Shown: in pieces, positions 1 to 6,563 of the stretch
How positions within the stretch are numbered: the first letter of the stretch is position 1
Layout of the letters: the number at the start of each line of letters is the position of its first letter
NCBI GenBank assembly: GCA_002345725.1
Contig: DDWP01000071.1
Location: 1-9,431, forward strand
From: Candidatus Shapirobacteria bacterium UBA2283
Lineage (GTDB): Bacteria > Patescibacteriota > Microgenomatia > UBA12405
Length of the DNA: 9,431 bases
Direction: 5' to 3'
The notes under the pieces: generated by a model
Database searches by the model: none
The model's input: only the letters and a program-made list of their open reading frames with translations
What the model was told of the DNA's origin: nothing
Translations under genes and position numbers: made by a program

Positions 1-27
1 AGGGTTCGACTCCCTCTCCTTCCGCCA
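1..27 (+). tRNA. 3' end of a tRNA gene, truncated by the window edge
   Basis: The sequence shows a T-arm (AGGG, 7-nt loop TTCGACT, CCCT at 1-15, with C16 closing the fifth pair), a 7-nt acceptor strand TCCTTCC (17-23), discriminator G24 and an encoded CCA (25-27). The 5' acceptor strand should therefore read GGAAGGA just outside the window. The anticodon is not visible. A G discriminator fits Ser or Asp among others, so the isotype is left open. A tRNA 3' end next to a recombinase gene is a classic place for an integrated element. Confidence 0.85.
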
Positions 28-29
28 AA

Positions 30-66
30 GGGTCAAAGTTCTATGCGACCCACTTGCTAGTCAAGT
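30..66. repeat. two adjacent inverted repeats just after the tRNA
   Basis: GGGTC (30-34) pairs with GACCC (47-51) across a 12-nt loop, and directly after it ACTTG (52-56) pairs with CAAGT (62-66) across a 5-nt loop. Neither is followed by a T-run, so a normal intrinsic terminator is not supported. They could be tRNA processing or termination structure, or recombinase-binding arms of an attachment site. Short stems like these also arise by chance. Confidence 0.3.
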
Positions 67-185
67 ATTGTCCTAACCTGTTGGTGTATATTCTCCAAAT
101 TCAACATTTTTCACTTAAACAGCCTGTAACACGCAAAAATCATACTTTTAGAAACAAGATTGACAAGGATCTGGGATAATATTAT

Positions 186-815
186 ATGACTAAAAGACAA
201 AAAGAATTTATTGAATCTGCTCTAAAAAATATAAATATTATTCAAAACGAGGTGACAGCGTTGCTTGGTAAGGAAAATGTATTTCAACAAGCGGTCAAAC
301 CATTGTTACAAAGTCAAAACTCTTTGATTGCCCTTGAGGTTTCAAGATCACATTATCAGTCAAATTTAACAGCAATAAGAAGACAATTAGGAATACTTAA
401 TGGAGAAATTAGCTTATTAAGTCTTTTAACAAAGTTAATGAACTCAAACAAATGGATAACCGAAAAATGGTATGCGGAAATGTGGTTAAAGGATTACAAT
501 TTTGCAGGTCAAGATCCAATAATTATGTCTTTCACAAAATCAATACCAAATAGCGAATTTAAAAGGAATTTTGGGGCAGATGGTTATCTTGATAAATCAA
601 TAGTGGAAAAAGATGTTAAAGAATTGGCCGACACTTGTACAAGAATTAAACAATATACAAATGAAAACATTACTCATACAAAAAAGATTAAGAAGCAAAT
701 ACCCATATCCGAGAGTGAATACAAAACAGTATTAAGCACAATTGATAAACTAACAACAAAATATATTCTATTGTTAAAGCAAATTGGAATTACATTAACT
801 CCGACAATTCAGTAA
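186..815 (+). CDS. hypothetical protein, possibly distantly HEPN-like
   Basis: This 209-residue soluble protein has no signal peptide or membrane segment and is not one I recognise with confidence. It looks largely helical: an N-terminal helix-rich half (1-90), a Trp-rich stretch (W90, W95, W100), then a C-terminal half. The C-terminal layout is an acidic helix (about 138-156), TNENITH at 158-164, then two helices to the end. That resembles HEPN proteins of the AbiU2/AbiV kind, whose RNase site is Rx4-6H. H164 is present, but no Arg sits at the expected position (157-159 are Y, T, N), so an active RNase is not supported. There is no clear Shine-Dalgarno; AAGGAT lies 15 nt before the ATG. The stop (813-815) abuts the stop of the convergent recombinase. 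It may be cargo of the element. Confidence 0.7.
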   Translation: MTKRQKEFIESALKNINIIQNEVTALLGKENVFQQAVKPLLQSQNSLIALEVSRSHYQSNLTAIRRQLGILNGEISLLSLLTKLMNSNKWITEKWYAEMWLKDYNFAGQDPIIMSFTKSIPNSEFKRNFGADGYLDKSIVEKDVKELADTCTRIKQYTNENITHTKKIKKQIPISESEYKTVLSTIDKLTTKYILLLKQIGITLTPTIQ

Positions 816-2138
816 TTAGTTTATTGTCAATTGTTTGTTGTGAAGTGTAAATTTTGTCTTTATTGCTGACATTATTTGAATCCTGTCCTCAGCTGACCCC
901 GCTTTTAGAACATGAAGTAAGTATTCTTTGGCGGTGTCCCGATCTATAGGTATTTTTTGAGGATAATCAAATTGGTTTAGATTTCCAGCAAGGAATTCTT
1001 GATGGAGTACCTCGTCTCTTAATGAGTGGAATCTTTCGATTTCATCTTTTAATTGATTTGTTAACACTTTTTCATCTAACTTTATTTCATCAATGTGACT
1101 TACCAACTGGTTTATTAATTCTTCTTCGGTTATATATGGTTCGTCGCAATCGTAATCGATATGTCTACCACAATGGTAGTAGATGTATTTTTTAAATCTT
1201 CCATATTTATATCGTTTGTATTTTTCTTCAGCTGTTATCCATTCCCCACAGCTACCACATTTACATAATCCTCTAAATGGGAACAACTTTTTGTGCCATT
1301 CTTTTTCTGGAACATAAAGTTGTTGTTGAGCTTTTTCAAATACATCTTTAGTAATTAAAGGCTCGTGATTTCCCTTGTAAATTATTCCTCCGAATTCAAA
1401 TTCACCATAGTAGTAGGTGTTTTTTAATGTTTTATACACCTTGCTTAACGCCAGAGGTTTTCCACTTCGGGTGGTAAACCCAATTTTGTCGAGCCATATT
1501 TTTACTGTTCTACCGCTTTGGCCTTTGTTGGCCACCCGATCAAATATTTGTTTAATTATCGGAGCTCGCTCCTTATCAACTTCGACATAGCTGATTCGGT
1601 TGTAGCTCATGACATTTAGATACCCAAGTGGAGCAATGTTAGGTCGCCATCCAGCTTCGCATTTTGCTCTCATTCCTCTTCGAACATTAATTCCTCGATT
1701 ATCGTTTTCTAGTTTAGCTTGTGAGCATAAGATCATTAGTAAAAATTTCTCATTTGGATTGTTCGAAAATGATTGAGAAAAAGTCCGAATGGTCGCAAGT
1801 TTTCCTTGGTCCATCAGATCAACTAGCGTCCCTAAGTCTCCAGCATTCCTACTCAATCTATCTGGTGCCCATGTTAGTATGGCATCAAATTCTCCTGCTC
1901 GAATGTCGATCAACAACTTATTAAATACAGGTCTTAGCCCCGAAGATTTGGCTGAGTGACTTTCTTGTCGAATTTCTTTTATGAATAAATTCTCTCGTTC
2001 AGCAAGTGTTCTCATTTCATTAATTTGAGACTCGATTGACATTGCTTGTCGTTCGTCTGATTCCGATGATTTTCTAGCATAAAGGCAATATCTTGTTTGC
2101 TTTATTTCCTGTATCTTTCCATCTTCTTTGTTCTTCAT
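816..2138 (-). CDS. large serine recombinase (site-specific integrase/resolvase family)
   Basis: This 440-residue recombinase cuts and rejoins DNA through a serine nucleophile. The N-terminal resolvase domain (about 14-160) has the YxRxS motif YARKS at 20-24, making S24 the likely catalytic serine, and DRLSR at 93-97 supplies the active-site arginines. A Recombinase domain follows (about 165-275). A zinc ribbon follows it, with C292/C294/C297 and C323/C331 as candidate ligands, then a helical C-terminus. The length is at the short end for phage-type large serine integrases, and no key residue is missing. The ATG start keeps the whole catalytic domain; the next Met (33) would remove S24. No convincing Shine-Dalgarno is seen. 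It lies about 800 nt from the tRNA end and runs away from the metal operon, so it may be the integrase of an element that includes neighbouring genes. No second attachment site was found here. Confidence 0.93.
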   Translation of the reverse strand: MKNKEDGKIQEIKQTRYCLYARKSSESDERQAMSIESQINEMRTLAERENLFIKEIRQESHSAKSSGLRPVFNKLLIDIRAGEFDAILTWAPDRLSRNAGDLGTLVDLMDQGKLATIRTFSQSFSNNPNEKFLLMILCSQAKLENDNRGINVRRGMRAKCEAGWRPNIAPLGYLNVMSYNRISYVEVDKERAPIIKQIFDRVANKGQSGRTVKIWLDKIGFTTRSGKPLALSKVYKTLKNTYYYGEFEFGGIIYKGNHEPLITKDVFEKAQQQLYVPEKEWHKKLFPFRGLCKCGSCGEWITAEEKYKRYKYGRFKKYIYYHCGRHIDYDCDEPYITEEELINQLVSHIDEIKLDEKVLTNQLKDEIERFHSLRDEVLHQEFLAGNLNQFDYPQKIPIDRDTAKEYLLHVLKAGSAEDRIQIMSAIKTKFTLHNKQLTIN

Positions 2139-2206
2139 GACACTACTGTACCGCTATGTTTGTGGAAGTCTAGGAGATGAATACTATGCCATGTAGGACT
2201 TGATTA

Positions 2207-2235
2207 TTGACATCAAACCATAATGTTACTACACT
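2207..2235 (+). promoter_or_regulatory. sigma-70-type promoter of the thiol-redox operon
   Basis: A perfect -35 TTGACA (2207-2212) is followed by a 17-nt spacer and -10 TACACT (2230-2235, 4 of 6 consensus with the key T1, A2 and T6). Transcription would start near 2242, leaving an AT-only leader of about 25 nt with no Shine-Dalgarno before the ATG at 2267. The -10 lies inside the palindrome at 2227-2243. The copy at 8667-8695 has the same boxes and spacing. These are the only control signals seen in the 2139-2266 gap. Confidence 0.75.
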
Positions 2236-2243
2236 CTGTAGTA
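2227..2243. promoter_or_regulatory. operator palindrome overlapping the -10 (CopY/BlaI-like half-sites)
   Basis: TACTACA and TGTAGTA form a perfect 7+7 inverted repeat around CTC. The site covers the -10 box, so a bound protein would block RNA polymerase. TACA...TGTA half-sites recall the TACANNTGTA cop box of CopY/BlaI-family repressors, but the gap here is 3 nt rather than 2. The same half-sites recur at 8687-8703. The binding protein is not encoded in the window, and its identity is inferred. Confidence 0.75.
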
Positions 2244-2266
2244 TTATAAATTTATAAATAATTATA

Positions 2267-3118
2267 ATGATTAGAAAAAAACAAAAAAATCCTGAATCTG
2301 ACTCTATTAACACAATTGAAAACTCCAAAAATTATATTACTTTAAGTCATCCCAGTTTGTATTTTTTTAGTACTCTTTTGTTGGTAATGACGTTTGTTAG
2401 TGGTTATTTTTTTGGAAAAGTTAATGGTACTGAAAAGACGTCTCCAACAGCAATTGCCCCATCCCAGCAAGCACAGCAACAAGCTCAACAGCCAGCTAAA
2501 CCACAGATATCAATAGATACTATCAAAGACCTATTTGCCAAAAATGTGGTTAAATTCGGAAAAGGTGATAAAAAACTATTGATGGTAATGGTGTCTGATC
2601 CAAGTTGTCCTTATTGTCACGTAGCTGGAGGAGCGAATAAAGAAATTGGTGCCAAAATGGGACCTCAATTTGCAGCAGGTACATATGTCGCTCCGGTGAC
2701 AGAAATGAAAAAGCTTATAGATCAAGGAAAGGCAGATTTTGTCTGGCTTTACACCAATGGTCACGGGAATGGAGAGTTGGCAACAAAAGCCATTTATTGT
2801 GCTAACGATCAGGGAAAGTTTTGGCAAGCTCATGATCTATTAATGTCTGCTAAGGGTTACACTTTAATTAATGACGAAGTCAAAAATGATATTGCAAAAT
2901 CACAAATTATGGCCGATTTCTTAGCCTCCGCTGTTAACAAGAATGAACTAAAGAGTTGTCTTGATAGTGGAAAATATAACAATCGTTTGGCTGAAGATTC
3001 AGCCTTGGCAACATCGTTGGGTGTAAACGGAACTCCGGGATTTTATCTAAACACAACTAATTTTGCCGGAGCATACAGCTGGACTGACATGAAATCAGTA
3101 GCTGACGCCGCTTTATAA
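2267..3118 (+). CDS. membrane-anchored DsbA-like thiol-disulfide oxidoreductase (CPYC)
   Basis: This 283-residue protein has a basic cytosolic N-terminus, one membrane segment (about 30-50), a Gln/Ala/Pro-rich linker (61-79) and an external thioredoxin-fold domain of the DsbA/Thioredoxin_4 type. The active site is CPYC at 114-117, followed by His, and the cis-proline is in GTPGF (P257). C178 and C231 flank the helical insertion and could form a second, structural disulfide. The QGKFWQAHDLL stretch (182-192) is typical of DsbA-like proteins. It probably makes or isomerises disulfides in exported proteins. It is first in a five-gene operon directly behind the operator promoter, and 4 nt precede the next gene. 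No DsbB or VKOR partner is present here. Confidence 0.88.
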   Translation: MIRKKQKNPESDSINTIENSKNYITLSHPSLYFFSTLLLVMTFVSGYFFGKVNGTEKTSPTAIAPSQQAQQQAQQPAKPQISIDTIKDLFAKNVVKFGKGDKKLLMVMVSDPSCPYCHVAGGANKEIGAKMGPQFAAGTYVAPVTEMKKLIDQGKADFVWLYTNGHGNGELATKAIYCANDQGKFWQAHDLLMSAKGYTLINDEVKNDIAKSQIMADFLASAVNKNELKSCLDSGKYNNRLAEDSALATSLGVNGTPGFYLNTTNFAGAYSWTDMKSVADAAL

Positions 3119-3122
3119 AATT

Positions 3123-4325
3123 ATGTCTTTATTAAAAATACGGAAAGATTTTACTTTCTTAGATGACAATAAATGGATCTATCTTGACAATGCCTGCCAA
3201 AGTCTTCGGCCGAGGCAGGTTGTTGACGCAATCAAAGAGTATTACGAAAACTATCCTGTCTGTGCCGGTAGAAGTAACTACCGTCTCGCAGTCGAATTAC
3301 AACAAAAGTTAACTGACGTTCGTCTGTTGGTTTCCAAATTTATCGGAGCCAAAAAACCAACTGAGGTTATTTTTACCCGTAACACCACCGAAGGAATTAA
3401 TTTGATTGCTAATTCATATCCATTTGTTGAAGATGATGTGGTATTAATCAGCGACAAAGAACATAATTCCAATCTTGTCCCTTGGTTGCTCCTTGCTAAA
3501 ACTAAAAAAATTAAAGTCGAAATTTTCTCAACCAATATAGACAGTACTTGGAACTGGGAATCATTTAATCAAAAACTAAGCAGTAAAGTAAAAATGGTGT
3601 CTTTAGGAATTACTTCCAACCTAGACGGAGTTACTATACCATTTGAAGAGATTATCAAAAAATCACATCAGTTTGGAGCCAAAGTTCTTTTAGATGGAGC
3701 TCAGTGGGCTGGTCATCGTCAGACAGAAGTTAGTAAATGGGGTACAGATTTTTTTGTATTCTCGGGGCACAAAACATTGGGCCCAACAGGAACCGGTGTC
3801 CTATATGGCAAGGAAGAAGAATTGGCAAAATTGCAACCATATCAGGTGGGTGGAAGTACGGTAGCCGATACTAGTTATACTGATTTTGAGTTACTTGGTA
3901 TTCCAGAAAGATTTGAAGCCGGGCTTCAGGACTATAGTGGCATTCTAGGATTAGGTGAGGCACTACGTTATCTTGGATCAATTGCTTGGAGTGAAATTGA
4001 AGCTCATGAAAAAAAATTGACAGAAATTATTATTGAAGGATTAGAGAAAATTCCAGATATTAATATAATTGGACCAAAAGAAAGTGATAAAAGAAATGGA
4101 ATTATCTCGTTTTACCATCCAAAAGCCCAGTCGCATCAGATTTCAATAATATTGGATCAAACGGCAAATATAATGGTGCGTTCCGGCAGACACTGTGTTC
4201 ATTCGTGGTTTAATGATCGAGGTGTTAAAGATTGTGTTCGGGCATCCACTGCTTTTTATAACACAATTGAGGAGGCCGAAAGATTTGTAAACGAATTGAA
4301 AAAAGTTATTGGAGTACTAACTTAA
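3123..4325 (+). CDS. SufS-like cysteine desulfurase (class V aminotransferase fold)
   Basis: This 400-residue PLP enzyme has the length of the SufS/CsdA group. Such enzymes take sulfur from cysteine as an enzyme persulfide and release alanine. Visible residues are YLDNAC near the start (20-25), TRNTTEGIN (85-93) for phosphate binding, EH at 113-114 (H114 stacking on PLP), D191 and Q194 in DGAQ, Schiff-base lysine K217 in SGHK, and catalytic C358 in RSGRHC. R373 in RAS probably binds the substrate carboxylate. All key positions are intact, so activity is expected. C25, and C47 in the CAGRS segment where classical SufS has an HRG-type motif, point to a divergent subfamily. It is cytosolic and sits between genes for exported thiol proteins, 4 nt after the first and 1 nt before the next. 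No SufU, IscU or SufBCD gene accompanies it. A related class V enzyme such as a selenocysteine lyase cannot be excluded. Confidence 0.87.
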   Translation: MSLLKIRKDFTFLDDNKWIYLDNACQSLRPRQVVDAIKEYYENYPVCAGRSNYRLAVELQQKLTDVRLLVSKFIGAKKPTEVIFTRNTTEGINLIANSYPFVEDDVVLISDKEHNSNLVPWLLLAKTKKIKVEIFSTNIDSTWNWESFNQKLSSKVKMVSLGITSNLDGVTIPFEEIIKKSHQFGAKVLLDGAQWAGHRQTEVSKWGTDFFVFSGHKTLGPTGTGVLYGKEEELAKLQPYQVGGSTVADTSYTDFELLGIPERFEAGLQDYSGILGLGEALRYLGSIAWSEIEAHEKKLTEIIIEGLEKIPDINIIGPKESDKRNGIISFYHPKAQSHQISIILDQTANIMVRSGRHCVHSWFNDRGVKDCVRASTAFYNTIEEAERFVNELKKVIGVLT

Positions 4326-4326
4326 T

Positions 4327-5262
4327 ATGTTTTGCATTGTTGCTTTTTTAGTATTATCGATAATTGGTATTTTTTCGGCCTCACATCGGGCATTGGCCAA
4401 AGAAGCCTTTGACTGTGTCTTTCGACGGATAACTTTCCGACCTTGCAATACTGGTTTTTCGGAAAAAATGAAGGCACAATTAATTGGAAAAATGATGACC
4501 AAATCTATCCGAGTAGCCCGGTTTTTAAACAGAAATTTCGAATTGCTTTCATGGATTTTGTTTATTTTGACTGTCGCCAGCCTATTTTGGACTGGTAAGG
4601 GTCTCTATAACTTTTATATGTATGGTAGTTGTAATGGTCTGAATAAGTCAGGATTTTGTGCGCTGGATCCAACCGGAGAAAATAATAAAATTTCCCAAGC
4701 TGGGGGGAGCTGTTCTATTGGCAGTGGAGACGAAAGCAAAGTCACTTTGAAAGACGTTAACTTGTCTACTTTTCCAATTAAAGATATTGGCAGCAAGGAT
4801 AACGTAGTGTTTATTGGCTGTTTTAATTGCGACTACACCAGAAAAGCATATCCAATATTCAAGGAGTTTTTGAGTAAAAATAAGGTCAACTACACCTTTG
4901 CCCATTATCCAGTTAAAGGTGAAACTTCTTATCTTCTTCCCATCGGTTATTGTGCCTATCAGCAAGATAAAGAAAAGTATTGGAAATTTGTCGATAAATT
5001 ATTTGAAAGTAGCAAGGAAGATAACGCCAAGCCGGAATATGTCGGTAAAGTATTAACTGATTTGGGTTATTCATCAGAATCCATCACTAAGTGTACTCAA
5101 TCACCAGAGACCAAAACAGCTGTTGCCAGACAAAGAATTGAGTTAGAGAAAACGAATATATATGGCACACCATTAGTATTTATTAATAATCGAGGCCTAG
5201 TCGGCCCAAAACCTTTTCGAGTTTACGATCGTATACTTAATGGTTTAAAATTTTGGAAATAA
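4327..5262 (+). CDS. two-TM membrane protein with external thioredoxin-like domain (CFNC)
   Basis: This 311-residue protein starts with a membrane segment (about 2-19), then a strongly basic loop (20-71), a second membrane segment (72-90), and a C-terminal thioredoxin-fold domain (about 155-311). The active site is CFNC at 165-168 and the cis-proline is in YGTP (P282). By the positive-inside rule the loop is cytosolic and the thioredoxin domain external. The loop holds C30 and C40 in a conserved-looking FDC...FRPC context. C102, C111 and C129 lie just outside the membrane, and C209/C256 may form a structural disulfide. The N-terminal module resembles one I associate with CPR and DPANN proteins, though I cannot name a family. 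The start follows the desulfurase stop by 1 nt, with GGAG about 12 nt upstream. It is probably a thiol-disulfide carrier at the membrane; the partner is unknown. Confidence 0.82.
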   Translation: MFCIVAFLVLSIIGIFSASHRALAKEAFDCVFRRITFRPCNTGFSEKMKAQLIGKMMTKSIRVARFLNRNFELLSWILFILTVASLFWTGKGLYNFYMYGSCNGLNKSGFCALDPTGENNKISQAGGSCSIGSGDESKVTLKDVNLSTFPIKDIGSKDNVVFIGCFNCDYTRKAYPIFKEFLSKNKVNYTFAHYPVKGETSYLLPIGYCAYQQDKEKYWKFVDKLFESSKEDNAKPEYVGKVLTDLGYSSESITKCTQSPETKTAVARQRIELEKTNIYGTPLVFINNRGLVGPKPFRVYDRILNGLKFWK

Positions 5263-5263
5263 A

Positions 5264-5944
5264 ATGAAACAAGAACTACAATATTCTTCGTTCGAAAAAA
5301 AACTTTTTACTGGAGTCATTATCTTTTCAGTGTTAATACTCACCTTTGGCATGTTTTTTATCAATAAAACATCATCGGCGTCAACAATAAATAATGAACA
5401 AGCTAAAGAAATTTTAACCGTCAAGAATGATGACTGGATAAAGGGGTCAAATAACGCTCCAATTACAATTGTGGAATATCTCGATTTTGAATGTGAAGCC
5501 TGTCGAGTCTACTATCCAATCACCAAACAGTTAAAAGAAGAGTATAAAGATAAAATTAGTTTTGTAGTCAGATATTTTCCCCTCCCTGGACACAAAAATT
5601 CCATGACCTCAGCCATGGCAGCAGAAACTGCTGGGAAACAGGGTAAGTTTTGGGAGATGCACGACATACTTTATGATAACCAAAAAATATGGGGTGAAAA
5701 ACAGGTGGCCGATCCGGTATTATTTGTGGAGTATGCCAAGCAAATTGGGCTAGACATGGAAAAATATAAAAATGATATCGGTACTCAAGAAATCAAAGAC
5801 CGAATAAATCGAGATAAGAATGAAGCTACAAATTTGGGTATACAAGGGACACCCACCTTTTTTATAAATGGCGAGAAGATTCCTAATCCAAAAGGCTATG
5901 AGGATTTTAAGAGTTTAATTGATGGCCTAATGCCAAATAAATAA
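5264..5944 (+). CDS. membrane-anchored DsbA-like thiol-disulfide oxidoreductase (CEAC)
   Basis: This 226-residue protein has one N-terminal membrane segment (about 14-33), a short linker, and a compact DsbA-like thioredoxin domain (about 55-222) facing outward. The motif is CEAC at 77-80 after EYLDFE, and the cis-proline is in GTPTFFING (P197). Unlike the other two thioredoxin-fold proteins of the operon it has no other cysteines, so it lacks the putative second disulfide. CEAC differs from classical DsbA CPHC and probably gives a different redox potential; whether it acts as oxidase, reductase or isomerase cannot be told from sequence. It starts 1 nt after the preceding stop and ends 1 nt before the CDF gene, consistent with translational coupling. 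Confidence 0.88.
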   Translation: MKQELQYSSFEKKLFTGVIIFSVLILTFGMFFINKTSSASTINNEQAKEILTVKNDDWIKGSNNAPITIVEYLDFECEACRVYYPITKQLKEEYKDKISFVVRYFPLPGHKNSMTSAMAAETAGKQGKFWEMHDILYDNQKIWGEKQVADPVLFVEYAKQIGLDMEKYKNDIGTQEIKDRINRDKNEATNLGIQGTPTFFINGEKIPNPKGYEDFKSLIDGLMPNK

Positions 5945-5945
5945 A

Positions 5946-6563
5946 ATGCCGGATAATTGCTGTGCCCACGAACTAACTTTTACACCAGAGCAACATCAAA
6001 GTATAAAAAAAGTTCTCTGGGTTGTTTTTGCCATCAATTTAAGTATGTTTTTTATTGAAATCGGAGCGGGGTTGATTGCCCGGTCGAGCACCTTGACTGC
6101 AGATTCTCTGGACATGTTGGCTGATGCATTTGTTTATGGTTTAAGTCTCTATGTATTGAAACAAAGTCAACATATGAAAGCCCGAGCCTCTTTGTTAAAA
6201 GGTGTCCTAATGTCGTCATTGGGTCTTTACGTCATTGTTGATTCTTTTTTTAAAATTTATCATCCAGTTATTCCCGTAGGAGCAACCATATCCATCATCG
6301 GAGTATTGGCATTAATAGCTAATCTAATCAGTTTTGCTTTACTATCGAGACATAAAAACAGAGATATAAACATGAAATCGGCTTGGATTTGTTCCCGAAA
6401 TGACGTCACTACCAATATAGTTGTAATTATCGCCGGATTTTTTGTTATATATTTCAATTCTATGTGGCCAGATATTATCGTCGGCTTGGGTATGTCCTTT
6501 ATTGTATTGCACTCATCCTTACAAATTGTCCGAGAATCTTGGCAACAAAGCCACGTATCCTAA
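5946..6563 (+). CDS. short cation diffusion facilitator (CDF) family metal transporter
   Basis: This 205-residue protein has about six membrane segments: roughly 22-44, 50-72, 84-103, 111-134, 153-170 and 173-193. That is the CDF transmembrane core without the usual C-terminal cytosolic metal-sensing domain. CDF proteins export divalent metals by proton exchange. The TM2 motif ADSLDMLAD gives D56 and D60. The TM5 motif WICSRND gives C149 and D153, where YiiP-type exporters have HxxxD. The candidate site is therefore Asp-Asp-Cys-Asp. The N-terminus carries Cys5-Cys6 and His8, a possible cytosolic metal-capture tip. It is last in the operon, 1 nt after the CEAC gene, and its TAA overlaps the stop of the convergent P-type ATPase. 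Substrate is not determined; a soft divalent metal is plausible. Confidence 0.85.
   Translation: MPDNCCAHELTFTPEQHQSIKKVLWVVFAINLSMFFIEIGAGLIARSSTLTADSLDMLADAFVYGLSLYVLKQSQHMKARASLLKGVLMSSLGLYVIVDSFFKIYHPVIPVGATISIIGVLALIANLISFALLSRHKNRDINMKSAWICSRNDVTTNIVVIIAGFFVIYFNSMWPDIIVGLGMSFIVLHSSLQIVRESWQQSHVS

Noticed and set aside
160..188. TTGACA (160-165) with TATATG (183-188) as a promoter for the orphan ORF
   Set aside because: The -10 would overlap the ATG at 186, placing transcription start inside the gene; the start codon could be wrong, but no better -10 is present.
1721..1924. Open frame of 67 codons on the + strand
   Set aside because: It is antisense to the recombinase catalytic domain, with no recognisable domain or ribosome site.
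4317..4965. Minus-strand open frames (4317-4502, 4614-4796, 4648-4965)
   Set aside because: They lie antisense to the two-TM thioredoxin gene, which has clear domain structure; they look like chance frames.
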